A stretch of DNA of 64,000 nt from Ruixingdingia sedimenti (GCF_031432425.1 NZ_JAVKPH010000002.1:186001-250000); one strand, 5' to 3'. Positions 34,043-43,191 are shown, counted from the stretch's first letter. Translations and numbers: made by a program. Notes: generated by a model not told the origin, from the letters alone.

Positions 34043-34078
34043 TCGGAGTTTGAGAACCGCCCTGTTCACTTTCTGTCC
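34024..34078. repeat. 19-bp perfect inverted repeat formed by copies D3 and D4
   Basis: GGACAGAAAGTGAACAGGG (34024-34042) is exactly complementary to 34060-34078, with a 17-nt loop. The right arm is the start of a partial plus-strand copy (D4) that runs on into TAAATATCCCCGCCGGAGG (34080-34098). The hairpin lies between ybbP and the exonuclease III gene. Confidence 0.85.
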
Positions 34079-34209
34079 ATAAATATCCCCGCCGGAGGCC
34101 ACCGGCATCTCCGCCCGCGCCACCGCCGGGCAAGGCGCCCTGGTGCCGCCACATGGGCTTGGCCCGGGGGCGCGGGGCGGATAGAAGGGGGCAGCGCAGG
34201 GGGGCGGGC

Positions 34210-34989
34210 ATGCGGATAGCGACCTTCAACATCAACGGCGTCAAGGCGCGGATCGACACGCTTCTGGGCTGGCTTTCGGCCTCGCGGCCCGATGTCGCGC
34301 TGTTGCAGGAGATCAAGTCGGTCGACGAGGCCTTTCCGCGCGGGGCGATCGAGGATCTGGGCTACCGGGTCGAGACCCACGGCCAGAAGGGGTTCAACGG
34401 CGTCGCCATCCTGTCGCGCCTGCCGCTGACCGATGTCCTGCGCGGCCTGCCGGGGGGCGAGGGCGACGAACATGCGCGCTGGATCGAGGCGACGGTGACG
34501 GGCACGCGCCCGGTGCGGGTCGCGGGGCTCTACCTGCCCAACGGCAATCCCGCGCCGGGGCCCAAGTTCGACTACAAGCTGTCCTGGATGGAACGCATGC
34601 GCATGCGCGCGGCGGCCCTGCTGGCGACCGAGGATCCGGTGGTGATGGCGGGCGACTACAACGTCATCCCGCAGGCAGAGGACGCCGCCCGCCCCGAGGC
34701 CTGGGTGACGGATGCGCTCTACCGTCCCGAAAGCCGCGCCGCCTTCCGCCGCATCCTGCATCTGGGCTATACCGATGCCTTCCGCGCCCGGGTGCCGGGC
34801 CCCGGCCACTACAGTTTCTGGGACTATCAGGCGGGGGCGTGGGAACGGAACAACGGCATCCGCATCGACCACCTGCTGCTGTCGCCGCAGGCCGCCGACC
34901 TGCTGGCCGATACGGGGATCGAACGGGCGTTGCGCGGGCAGGAAAAACCCTCGGACCATGTGCCGGTCTGGGTCGAACTGGACGCCTGA
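34210..34989 (+). CDS. xth: Exodeoxyribonuclease III / AP endonuclease
   Basis: 259 aa. Family landmarks: MRIATFNINGVKAR, LLQEIKS (metal-binding Glu), AGLYLPNGNP, VMAGDYNVIP (Asp and Asn), RIDHLLLSP and the final SDHVPVWVEL (catalytic His). It repairs abasic sites in DNA. The downstream gene is convergent, with 24 bp between. Confidence 0.95.
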   Translation: MRIATFNINGVKARIDTLLGWLSASRPDVALLQEIKSVDEAFPRGAIEDLGYRVETHGQKGFNGVAILSRLPLTDVLRGLPGGEGDEHARWIEATVTGTRPVRVAGLYLPNGNPAPGPKFDYKLSWMERMRMRAAALLATEDPVVMAGDYNVIPQAEDAARPEAWVTDALYRPESRAAFRRILHLGYTDAFRARVPGPGHYSFWDYQAGAWERNNGIRIDHLLLSPQAADLLADTGIERALRGQEKPSDHVPVWVELDA

Positions 34990-35013
34990 CCCCCGCCGGG
35001 TTCGCGCCGCGCC

Positions 35014-36219
35014 TCAGCCCGCGGTCACGTCGTGATCGTAGATCCAATCGAACCGGCGCAGCATCGCGCCGGGGGCGAGGCTGCCGGCCAGCCGCAGGCC
35101 CAGATGCGCGACCTCGCGCGGCAGGCCGCCCAGGTGATAGGCGCGGGCATTGGCATTCGCCGCCTCGACGATGCGGGCGCAGCGGGGGACGCGGGCGGCC
35201 TGATAGGCGGCCAGCGCCGGGGCGAGGCCCGCGGCATCCTCGGCCCCGGCGAGTTTCTGGGCCAGCACCCAGGCATCCTCCAGCGCCATGTTCGCCCCCT
35301 GCGCGAGGAAGGGCAGGGTGGGATGTGCGGCATCGCCCAGGATCGCCGCCGCGCCCTGCGCACCCGTCCAGACCCAGTGCCGGGCGACATGGTGGCGGTG
35401 CAGGCCCCAGAGCCAGCAGTCCTCGACCTGATCGAGCCAGCCGCGCACCCTTGGCCCGAAGCCCGAAAACGCCAGCCGCAGCGCGATCGGGTCGTCCTTC
35501 AGCGCCCATCCCTCTTCCGTCCAGCGGTCGCGTTCCTCGATGGCGACGATGTTGCGCAGCGCGCCGCCGCGCAGGGGATAGCTGACGACATGGCGGCCCG
35601 CGCCCATATGGACCTCTGCCGCCGCGGGCGCATCGGGTTCGGCCGGGATCACCGCGCGCCAGGCGGCCTGCCGGGTGAAGAAGGGCTTGGCCGCGCCATC
35701 GTGCGGGCCGTTCAGCGCGTGGCGCAGCACCGAATGCAACCCGTCGGCGCCGATCACCAGCCCGGGACGCAGCCCCTGACCGGCGGCATCGTGCAGCACC
35801 GGGCCATCGGGGCCGAGGTCCACCATCGCTATCCGCCGGCCGGTGGTGATCGTCACCCCCGCCGCGCGCGCGCCTGCCGCCAGCAGGTCGATCAGGTCGG
35901 CACGGTGGAGGAAACGGTATTCCTGCCCGGGCCGCAACCGGCCCAGATCGAGCCGCGCCACCAGCCCGCCATCGCGGCCGTCGCGCAGTTCCACCGCCGC
36001 GGCGCGCAGGCCGGCATCGGCGAATGCCTCGCCCAGGCCGAGCGCGCGCAGCACCCGCGCGCCGTTGGGGCTGATCTGAAGGCCCGCGCCGACCTCCTGA
36101 ATAGCGCCGGCCTGTTCCAGCACCTCGACCCGCGCGCCCTTCAGCGCCAGCGCGCGCGCCACGGCGAGCCCCGCGATCCCCGCGCCCAGAACCGTGATCT
36201 TCTGCCCGTCGAGCCGCAT
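35014..36219 (-). CDS. FAD-dependent aromatic-ring-type monooxygenase
   Basis: 401 aa group A flavin monooxygenase. VLGAGIAGLAVARALALKG at the N-terminus binds FAD, VIGADGLHSVLR is the DG motif, and GDAAHPTLPFLAQGANMALEDA is the second FAD motif. It is closest in pattern to salicylate 1-monooxygenase/UbiH-like proteins, but the substrate cannot be told, and no ring-cleavage genes are nearby. The start is the ATG at 36219. Confidence 0.85.
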   Translation of the reverse strand: MRLDGQKITVLGAGIAGLAVARALALKGARVEVLEQAGAIQEVGAGLQISPNGARVLRALGLGEAFADAGLRAAAVELRDGRDGGLVARLDLGRLRPGQEYRFLHRADLIDLLAAGARAAGVTITTGRRIAMVDLGPDGPVLHDAAGQGLRPGLVIGADGLHSVLRHALNGPHDGAAKPFFTRQAAWRAVIPAEPDAPAAAEVHMGAGRHVVSYPLRGGALRNIVAIEERDRWTEEGWALKDDPIALRLAFSGFGPRVRGWLDQVEDCWLWGLHRHHVARHWVWTGAQGAAAILGDAAHPTLPFLAQGANMALEDAWVLAQKLAGAEDAAGLAPALAAYQAARVPRCARIVEAANANARAYHLGGLPREVAHLGLRLAGSLAPGAMLRRFDWIYDHDVTAG

Positions 36220-36302
36220 CGCCGCCTCCTGAAACGCCGCACGCCGGAGCATAGCCCCGGCGCGCCGCATCCTTCCAGCCCTGCCGGCCCCGGGGGGCAG
36301 GA

Positions 36303-36725
36303 TCAATCGTCGCGGTGCACGCGCTCGCGCCGCTCGTGGCGTTCCTGCGCCTCGAGCGTCATCGTGGCGATGGGCCGCGCGTCCAGCCGCTTGAGGCTGA
36401 TCGGTTCGCCCGTCATCTCGCAATAGCCGTATTCGCCGCTGTCGATCCGCCGCAGCGCGGCGTCGATCTTGGCGATCAGCTTGCGCTGGCGGTCGCGGGT
36501 GCGCAGTTCCAGCGCGCGGTCGGTTTCCTCGCTGGCGCGGTCGGCCAGGTCGGGAACGTTGCGGGCGCTGTCGGACAGGCCCTCGATCGTCTCGGCGGAT
36601 TGTTCCAGCAATTCCTGCTTCCAGACCAGAAGTTTCCGGCGAAAGTATTCGAGCTGGCGATCGTTCATGAAGGGCTCGTCCTCGGCGGGACGGTAATCGT
36701 CTGGCAGAAAGATTTCTGCTTTCAT
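36303..36725 (-). CDS. dksA: DksA-type RNA polymerase-binding protein with one zinc-site cysteine
   Basis: 140 aa. The coiled-coil tip motif DLADRASEETDRALELR matches the functional DxxDxA of DksA. The zinc finger is reduced: C102 remains, while the other three ligand positions are T105, T123 and A126. Single-cysteine DksA proteins occur in other bacteria and can be zinc-independent. DksA acts with ppGpp on RNA polymerase. Alternative ATG starts upstream add residues with no conserved pattern. Confidence 0.9.
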   Translation of the reverse strand: MKAEIFLPDDYRPAEDEPFMNDRQLEYFRRKLLVWKQELLEQSAETIEGLSDSARNVPDLADRASEETDRALELRTRDRQRKLIAKIDAALRRIDSGEYGYCEMTGEPISLKRLDARPIATMTLEAQERHERRERVHRDD

Positions 36726-36942
36726 CCTTGCTACCTCTTGAACGCCGGATCGCTGCATGATGTTTCCGCGGTCCTCCGGCACCATTGCGGCTGCACTTAG
36801 CCGATGCCCCCGCCAATGTCACTACACATTGCGTCCGCCGGGGTGCTTTTGCTGTCGCAGCAGGGCGGTGCGGGCGCTTGCAAATGGCCCGCGCTGGCCT
36901 TAACCCCGAAGGCTGGACCCAAAGCCGACCCCGGAGGCCCCG

Positions 36943-37788
36943 ATGACCATGCGGTTCCAGAGCACCGAGACCTATGTCGCCACCGGCGACCTGACCGTCG
37001 CCGTCAATGCCGCGGTGACGCTGGAACGCCCGCTGCTGGTCAAGGGCGAGCCGGGGACGGGCAAGACCGAACTCGCGCGTCAGGTGGCGGCGAGCCTCGG
37101 GCTGCCGATCATCGAATGGCATGTGAAATCCACCACCCGGGCGCAGCAGGGGCTTTACGAATACGATGCCGTCAGCCGGCTGCGCGACAGCCAGCTGGGC
37201 GATGCGCGGGTGCAGGACGTGGCCAACTACATCCGCAAGGGCAAGCTGTGGCAGGCGTTCGAGGCCGAGGGCCGCGTGGTGCTGCTGATCGACGAGATCG
37301 ACAAGGCCGATATCGAGTTTCCCAACGACCTGTTGCAGGAACTGGACCGGATGGAGTTCTTCGTCTACGAGACCGGCGAGACCATCCGTGCCCGGCACCG
37401 CCCGGTGGTCATCATCACCTCGAACAACGAAAAGGAACTGCCCGACGCCTTTCTGCGGCGCTGCTTCTTCCACTATATCCGTTTCCCGGACATGGAGGTG
37501 ATGAAGGCCATCGTGCAGGTCCATTTCCCGGGCATCAAGGAGGCGCTGCTGACCGAGGCGCTGACCCAGTTCTTCGAATTGCGCGAGACGCCGGGGCTGA
37601 AGAAGAAGCCCTCGACCTCCGAGGTGCTGGATTGGCTGAAACTGCTGCTGGCCGAGGATCTGGGGCCCGAGGATCTGAAACGCGATCCGGCGCAGCTGCT
37701 GCCCAAGCTGCACGGGGCGCTGCTGAAGAACGAACAGGACGTGCATCTGTTCGAGCGGCTGGCCTTCATGGCGCGGGCGCGGCGGTAG
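36943..37788 (+). CDS. MoxR-type AAA+ ATPase
   Basis: 281 aa. Walker A VKGEPGTGKTELA, Walker B VVLLIDEIDKAD, and sensor ITSNNEKELPDAFLRR are intact. The MoxR family works with VWA-domain proteins as a chaperone. The matching VWA gene is probably that at 18856-20040, although pairs are often adjacent. Two closely spaced ATGs (36943 and 36949) are possible starts. Confidence 0.93.
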   Translation: MTMRFQSTETYVATGDLTVAVNAAVTLERPLLVKGEPGTGKTELARQVAASLGLPIIEWHVKSTTRAQQGLYEYDAVSRLRDSQLGDARVQDVANYIRKGKLWQAFEAEGRVVLLIDEIDKADIEFPNDLLQELDRMEFFVYETGETIRARHRPVVIITSNNEKELPDAFLRRCFFHYIRFPDMEVMKAIVQVHFPGIKEALLTEALTQFFELRETPGLKKKPSTSEVLDWLKLLLAEDLGPEDLKRDPAQLLPKLHGALLKNEQDVHLFERLAFMARARR

Positions 37789-37867
37789 GTGCGGTTTGCG
37801 CCGGGGGTGAGGGCGGCGGCGGGGGCCAGCCCCCGCACCCCCGGAGTATTTTCGGCAAGATGAAGTC

Positions 37868-38542
37868 TCAGGCGCGGTTCTTGAGGGCGGCTTCGGCGCG
37901 GGCGAAGTCGGCTTCGGTGTCGATGTCCTGGGCGCGTTCGGGGGGCATTTCGACGGCGCCGATGCTGTCGGTGGCGAGGCGCCCGCGCAGGCGGAACCAG
38001 TCGGCGGCAAAGACATAGACCGCGCCGTTGGGGCGGTGGACCGGCGGCAGGGCCTGCCGGTTCATGAAGCAGAAGGCGGGGTCCTGGAGCGGGCGGAAGG
38101 CGCCGTCCTCGATCCGGCCCCATTTCAGCACCCCGGCATCGGCGGGGCTGACCGACATGACCAGATCGAACCGGCCCGTTGCATGCAGCGCGATCCCGGC
38201 GCGGATGTCATCCAGGCTGCGCAGCGGCGAGGTGGCTTGCAGCAGCACGACGCGCGCGGGGCCGGGGATCTGCGCCAGCGCATGGGCGATCACCGGGTCC
38301 ATCGGCGTCGTGTCGGCCGCAAGATCCGCGGGGCGGGGCAGGAGCGTCACCCCGGGCCCGGGATCGGCGGCGAGGATTTCGGGGATGTCGGTCGAGACCA
38401 CCACCCGCGCGCCGGCGGCCAGCCCCTGATCCACCGCGCGCCGCCACAGCGGTATGCCGCCAAGCGGGCGCAGATTCTTGCCCGGCAGGCCCTTGGACCC
38501 TGCACGCACCGGGACGAGGGCGATCAGCGGCAGGTCGGTCAT
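37868..38542 (-). CDS. neuA: CMP-nonulosonate (N-acetylneuraminate) cytidylyltransferase
   Basis: 224 aa. The nucleotidyltransferase signature ALVPVRAGSKGLPGKNLRPLGG is at the N-terminus, LLQATSPLRSLDDI follows, and AQDIDTEADFARAEA near the end is typical of CMP-sialate synthetases. It activates a sialic-acid-type sugar with CTP. It overlaps waaA by 4 bp (ATGA), so the two are translationally coupled. neuC and neuB lie within 6 kb. Confidence 0.85.
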   Translation of the reverse strand: MTDLPLIALVPVRAGSKGLPGKNLRPLGGIPLWRRAVDQGLAAGARVVVSTDIPEILAADPGPGVTLLPRPADLAADTTPMDPVIAHALAQIPGPARVVLLQATSPLRSLDDIRAGIALHATGRFDLVMSVSPADAGVLKWGRIEDGAFRPLQDPAFCFMNRQALPPVHRPNGAVYVFAADWFRLRGRLATDSIGAVEMPPERAQDIDTEADFARAEAALKNRA

Positions 38543-39867
38543 CTGCGGTCCTCCAGCAGGGGGGCGATGCGGGCCAGCGTGCGGGCGGCGGCGCCGGCAT
38601 GGGCGGCGAAGAACGCCTCGGCCCGGTCGGCGGCCTGTGCCTGCGCCGCGGGGTCGGTCAGCAGCACGGCCAGCCGGTCGGCCAGTGCTGCGGCATCGGG
38701 GCAGATGGTCAGCACGCCTTCGGCCTGTGCTTCCTGCCCCGGGTACTCGATGGTCCAGACATGGGGGCCGGTCAGCACGGGGCGGCGCAGGGCGAGGGGT
38801 TCGATGATGTTGTGCGCCCCCTTGGGGACGAAGCCGCCGCCGACCACCACCGCCTGCGCGAGGGCGAGGTAGAAATACATCTCGCCCATCGAATCGCCCA
38901 GAAGGATGTCGGCCCCGGCCAGGGCGGCGGGGTCGGGGGCGTGCAGGGCGGCATCCAGCGCCGCGCTGCGCCGCGCGACGCGCAGGCCCGCGGCGGTCAG
39001 CCGGCCGGCCGTGGCGTCGAACAGTTCCGGCGCGCGCGGCACCCAGACGGCCAGCAGCCCCGGCACCCGTTCCCGCAGGCGGGAAAGGGCGTCGAGGTAA
39101 AGGTCTTCCTCGCCCGCCACCACGCTCGCCAGCGTCACCACCGGGCGGCCCGCCAGCAGGGGCGCCAGCGCCGCGGCGGCGGCCGGTTGCGCGGGCGGGA
39201 TCGGCTGGTCGAACCGCAGTTCCCCCCCCACCGACACCCCCGGCGCGCCGAGCGCGCGGAACCGTTCGGCATGGCGGGCCGATTTCGCCAGAACGCCGCT
39301 GACGCCCCGCAGCGGATGGCCGATCCAGCGCGCCAGCCGCTGCGCGCGCGGCCAGCTTTTCGCCGGGATCTGGCTGTTCACCAGATAGAGCGGCACGCCC
39401 GCCTTTGCGGCCTCTGCGATCATCACCGGCCAGATCTCGATCTCCAGCACCAGCCACAGCCGGGGCCGCGCGCGGGCATAGAGGCGGCGCCAGTAGCGGC
39501 CCTGTTCCAGCGGCAGGTAGCGCGCGAGCAGCCGGCCTTCGGCGATCTCCGGTCCGAAGGCAGCCTCGGACGCGGCGCGGCCGGCGGGGGTCAGGTGGGT
39601 CGTCACCACCCGCGCGCCCCGGTCCAGCAGCGCGCGCACCAGCGGCACGGCGGACCGCATCTCGCCCAGGGACACCGCATGGACCCAGACCGCGCCCTCC
39701 AGCACCGGCCCGCCCCCGAGGCGTTCGTCCATATGCTGGCCATAGCGCGGATCGCGGCGCGCGCGGCGGCGGAAATAGGCCCGCACCAGCGGCAGCGCCA
39801 GCCACCAGCCGAGCCGGTAGGCCGTCAGCGCCAGACGCAGGCGCAGGGGAAGGCGGGTGGGGGGCAT
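38539..39867 (-). CDS. waaA: 3-deoxy-D-manno-octulosonic acid transferase
   Basis: 442 aa. The N-terminus has a membrane-anchoring helix (LALTAYRLGWWLALPLV). The Kdo transferase pattern follows: WVHAVSLGEMRSAVPLV, LEIEIWP, the GT-B C-terminal GDSMGEMYFYLALAQ and GGGFVPKGAHNIIEPLA. It attaches Kdo to lipid A, the first step of the LPS core. It is the first gene of a waaA-neuA pair. Confidence 0.95.
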   Translation of the reverse strand: MPPTRLPLRLRLALTAYRLGWWLALPLVRAYFRRRARRDPRYGQHMDERLGGGPVLEGAVWVHAVSLGEMRSAVPLVRALLDRGARVVTTHLTPAGRAASEAAFGPEIAEGRLLARYLPLEQGRYWRRLYARARPRLWLVLEIEIWPVMIAEAAKAGVPLYLVNSQIPAKSWPRAQRLARWIGHPLRGVSGVLAKSARHAERFRALGAPGVSVGGELRFDQPIPPAQPAAAAALAPLLAGRPVVTLASVVAGEEDLYLDALSRLRERVPGLLAVWVPRAPELFDATAGRLTAAGLRVARRSAALDAALHAPDPAALAGADILLGDSMGEMYFYLALAQAVVVGGGFVPKGAHNIIEPLALRRPVLTGPHVWTIEYPGQEAQAEGVLTICPDAAALADRLAVLLTDPAAQAQAADRAEAFFAAHAGAAARTLARIAPLLEDRR

Positions 39868-39959
39868 CCGGGGCTCCTTTCGCCCTTGGCATAGCGCGGG
39901 GGGCGGCGGGGGGAAAGCCCGCAGCGCCCCGCGCGGGGGCGTCTGTCGGGAGCGCGCCG

Positions 39960-39990
39960 CGTGGGGATACTTGAAGGACAGAAAGTGGAG
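39960..39990 (-). repeat. Partial dispersed repeat, copy D5
   Basis: On the minus strand: CTCCACTTTCTGTCC, then TTCAAGTATCC. It is only the leading part of the element seen at 18737 and 24737, in the gap between waaA and neuC. Confidence 0.65.
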
Positions 39991-39999
39991 GGGGCGGGG

Positions 40000-41121
40000 T
40001 CAGCCGACGTCGCGGAAGGTCTTTTGCAGGGGCGCGGCCCAGAAGGCCGGGTCCTGCACCGCGGTGACGAAGCGGTCCGCCGCCCGCCCTTCGCCGAAGG
40101 CGGCGTGCGAGGGGTAGCGGCGGCCCCATTCGCATGCCAGGAACGCCGCGATCGCCGCCCCGTCATCCGCCGCGCAATGATGCACCGAGGGCGAGGCCGC
40201 GCGGTTCGTCTGCCGGGTGCCCACGTCGAGCGAGGGGATGCCGAGGAACGGCGCCTCGCGCACCCCGGCCGAGGAATTGCCGAGGATGCAGGCCGCGTTC
40301 TTCATCAGTTCGGAAAAATGCGCGAACCGCATCGAGGGGATGCGGCGGAACCGATCCGCGGGCAGGGCGTCGATCACGCGGAAGATCGCCTCGGAACCGG
40401 GGTCGTTGTTGGGCAGGATGACGACGACGTTCTTCCCCGACGCCTCCAGCGCGCCGAAGAAGGCGGCGGCCTGCGCGCCCATCTGCGCGGCCTCGGAGGT
40501 CACGGGATGCAGCGTGGCGATGCCGTAGTCGTCGAACGGGATCGCATAGCGCGCCCGCACCTCGGCCAGCGTCACGCCCGAGGGCGCGCCGTGCTTGTCG
40601 AGTTCGGGCGAGCCGATGGCATGGATGCTTTCCGGCGCCTCGCCGAGCGCCATGACGCGGGCGCGGGCGGCGTCGGAACTGACGAAATGCACATGCGCGA
40701 GCTTGGTGTTGCAGTGCCGGTACACCTCGTCGATGGTGCCCGACACCTCGCCCCCCTCGACATGCGCGCAGCGGATGTAATTGGTGGCGCAGACCAGCGC
40801 GCAGGCCAGCGCCTCCACCCGGTCGCCATGCACCACCACCAGATCGGGGCGGTGTTCGGCGATATAGTCGGAAAAGCCCACCACGGTCTTGGCCAGGATC
40901 ATGTCCTGCGGGTCGCCCTCGCGCTGGTTGAGGAATTCGGCCACCGCGACGCCGGGCATGCGGTGGACCTCGATCTTGGTGCGCCCGTAGCGGTCCATCA
41001 TATGCATGCCGGTGACGAAGAAACCGACCGCGAAGCCCGCGTCGCGGGCGGCGAGCGCAAGCGGTTCCAGCTTGCCGAAATCGGCGCGGGTGCCGGTGAC
41101 GAAGAGGATCTGGCGTGTCAT
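40000..41121 (-). CDS. neuC: UDP-N-acetylglucosamine 2-epimerase (hydrolysing)
   Basis: 373 aa. FVTGTRADFGKLEPLALAA, VVHGDRVEALACALVC, HVEGGEVSGTIDEVYRH and GNSSAGVREAPFLGIPSLDVGTRQ are the markers of the hydrolysing NeuC type, which makes ManNAc from UDP-GlcNAc. A role in sialic- or legionaminic-type sugar synthesis follows from neuB and neuA nearby. It reads apart from the pyruvyltransferase-like gene. Confidence 0.88.
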   Translation of the reverse strand: MTRQILFVTGTRADFGKLEPLALAARDAGFAVGFFVTGMHMMDRYGRTKIEVHRMPGVAVAEFLNQREGDPQDMILAKTVVGFSDYIAEHRPDLVVVHGDRVEALACALVCATNYIRCAHVEGGEVSGTIDEVYRHCNTKLAHVHFVSSDAARARVMALGEAPESIHAIGSPELDKHGAPSGVTLAEVRARYAIPFDDYGIATLHPVTSEAAQMGAQAAAFFGALEASGKNVVVILPNNDPGSEAIFRVIDALPADRFRRIPSMRFAHFSELMKNAACILGNSSAGVREAPFLGIPSLDVGTRQTNRAASPSVHHCAADDGAAIAAFLACEWGRRYPSHAAFGEGRAADRFVTAVQDPAFWAAPLQKTFRDVG

Positions 41122-41244
41122 CCCCGCTTCATCCCGCATTTGGGCGCGCGGGGCAACGGGCTTGCGCGCCGCCTTTCCCCGCGCGGGGGGCTGCGGTAAG
41201 GTCGTCCCCGGCCCCGGTCCCGGCCCCAGATGGAAGAACAGCGC

Positions 41245-42276
41245 ATGTCCGGCAAGAAGATCGTCCTGATGAACCATACCGACATGCAGGGCCACCATTT
41301 CGGCTGTGCGCGCGTGATGCGGCTGATCGAGGAGGGGCTGACCGCGCGGGGCTGCGTGATCCATGCCCGGCTCGACGGCAAGGAGGACTGGCGCACCAAC
41401 CCCGTCTCGCTGCGGCTTCTGGCCGGTTGCGACGCCATCGTCATCAACGGCGAGGGCACGCTGCACCATGGCCGCAAGAAGGCCGGCTGGCTGATGGAGG
41501 TCGCGGCGCATGAGGTGACGCGGGGCAAGGAACTGGCGCTGGTCAATGCGCTCTATCAGGAAAACCCCGACGGTTGGGCGCCGCTTCTGCAACGCTTTGC
41601 CCATCTCTATGCCCGCGACAGCCGCAGCGCGGCCGAAATGTCGCGTCAGGCGGGGCGGCCCGTCGCGCATTTCGGCGATCTGTCCACCAGCGCGGGGGCG
41701 GTGCCGGGGGCCGCGGTGCGCCACGGGATCATGGTGGGCGACTCGGTGCGCAATTCGGCCACCGCGCGGCTGGCCGGTCTGGCGGCGGAACTGGATCGGA
41801 GCGAGCCTGCGCGGCTGATCCCGCTGACCGTCTCGATGCGCGAGGAAAACCCCTATCGGCCGTGGCTGTCCCGCGCGCTGCGCCGCTGGACGGTCGCGAT
41901 CCGCCAGCGCCGGATGCTGGCCCGCCATCCGCTGATGCGCTATCTGTCCTCCGAGGCCGAATATGTCGGGATGCTGCGCGCGGCCCGGCTGTCGGTCACG
42001 GGGCGGTTCCACGGGATCTGCCTGAACCTCGTGACCGCGACGCCGTTCATCGCCGTCACCTCCAACTCGTGGAAGATCGAGGCGCTGTTCGAGGATGCGG
42101 GGCTCGACCCCCGGCGGCTGGTCGCGCAGGACAGGCTGACGCCCGATCTGGTCCTGGGCACCGACTGGTCGTTTTCCGCCGGGGAAGAGGCGAATATCGC
42201 GGCTTTCCTGGCCCGCAGTCAGGCGGGGGCGGCGGCGATGTTCGATGCCATCGCCAGGCGCGGGCCGGCGGGCTGA
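41245..42276 (+). CDS. Polysaccharide pyruvyl transferase family protein
   Basis: 343 aa. The C-terminal LSVTGRFHGICLNLVTATPFIAVTSNSWKIEALF is the characteristic block of the family (CsaB-like), and the N-terminal VINGEGTLHHG fits too. Family members ketalise sugars with pyruvate or act as glycosyltransferases. The ATG at 41245 has GGAAGA 7 nt upstream; the ATG at 41230 would add five residues. It is the only plus-strand gene in the sugar cluster. Confidence 0.8.
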   Translation: MSGKKIVLMNHTDMQGHHFGCARVMRLIEEGLTARGCVIHARLDGKEDWRTNPVSLRLLAGCDAIVINGEGTLHHGRKKAGWLMEVAAHEVTRGKELALVNALYQENPDGWAPLLQRFAHLYARDSRSAAEMSRQAGRPVAHFGDLSTSAGAVPGAAVRHGIMVGDSVRNSATARLAGLAAELDRSEPARLIPLTVSMREENPYRPWLSRALRRWTVAIRQRRMLARHPLMRYLSSEAEYVGMLRAARLSVTGRFHGICLNLVTATPFIAVTSNSWKIEALFEDAGLDPRRLVAQDRLTPDLVLGTDWSFSAGEEANIAAFLARSQAGAAAMFDAIARRGPAG

Positions 42277-42279
42277 GCG

Positions 42280-43191
42280 TCATCGCCCGCGCAGACGGTC
42301 GCCCAACCGGCAGGCGGCGAAATAAAGCCGCAGCGGGATCCGCCATTCCGCCGCCGCGGGCGAGGCCAGCACCTGCGCCGCCGTCGCCCGGTCGCCCGCA
42401 CGGGCCAGCAGCTTCAGCCGCCGTTGCAGCAGATGGTGCCGGATCGCCGGCTGGCCCTGCAGCCAGTCGGCATGCCGGTCCAGGATCGCGCCGAAATATC
42501 CCGCCCGTTCGGCCGCCGTGCTGCGATGGGTCAGGTGCCCGGCGTTGCCGGATGCCGGGGTGGCGGCATGGTCGCGCACCAGAACCCCGGGCGCCGTGGC
42601 CCGGACCCCGCGCATTCCCGCCGACAGCAACCGGACGGCGAATTCGGTATCCTCGTTGACGCGGATGTCCTCGGCGATGCCGCCGGTCCGCACGAAGGCG
42701 CCCCGGTCGATCCAGAACCCGCAGCCGAGCCCGGCCAGCCGGCGGCGGAAGGGGGCATCGTCCAGCAGGGCGAATCCGGCGGCGGCATAGGGGGCAACCG
42801 GATCCGGCGGCGGGCCCGCGAACCGCTCGATGGCCGAAAATCCATAGCTGACCGCGGGATGCGCCGCGCGGAACGTGGCGACCCAGCCCGGATAGCCCGG
42901 CCGCATCAGATCGTCGTCGTCCAGAAACAGCACCGTGGCGCCCGATGCCGCCGCCACGCCGCAATTGCGCGCGCCCGAGGGGCCGGGGGTACGGTTGCTG
43001 ACCACCACGCGCAGCCGCGGGTCGGCCAGCGCGGCCAGCGCATCGGCGGCGGGCACCCGGCCGCGGTCGTCGACCACCACCACCTCGCCGTCGGGCGGCA
43101 GGGCGGCCAGCGCCGAGGCGACGGCGGCGCGCAGGAAATCGGGACGGTCCTTGGTCGGGATGACGATCGTCAGCCCCGCATCCGTGCTCAC
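42280..43191 (-). CDS. Family 2 glycosyltransferase
   Basis: 303 aa from GTG at 43191, which overlaps the neuB stop (GTGA); an ATG at 43206 would add five residues. LTIVIPTKDRPDFLRAAVASAL opens the GT-A domain, SGARNCGVAAASGATVLFLDDDDLM gives the DXD-like metal site, and WIDRGAFVRTGGIAEDIRVNEDTEFAVRL the acceptor region. It is probably co-transcribed with neuB and could transfer a sugar in the envelope pathway, but its donor is not known. Confidence 0.82.
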   Translation of the reverse strand: MSTDAGLTIVIPTKDRPDFLRAAVASALAALPPDGEVVVVDDRGRVPAADALAALADPRLRVVVSNRTPGPSGARNCGVAAASGATVLFLDDDDLMRPGYPGWVATFRAAHPAVSYGFSAIERFAGPPPDPVAPYAAAGFALLDDAPFRRRLAGLGCGFWIDRGAFVRTGGIAEDIRVNEDTEFAVRLLSAGMRGVRATAPGVLVRDHAATPASGNAGHLTHRSTAAERAGYFGAILDRHADWLQGQPAIRHHLLQRRLKLLARAGDRATAAQVLASPAAAEWRIPLRLYFAACRLGDRLRGR

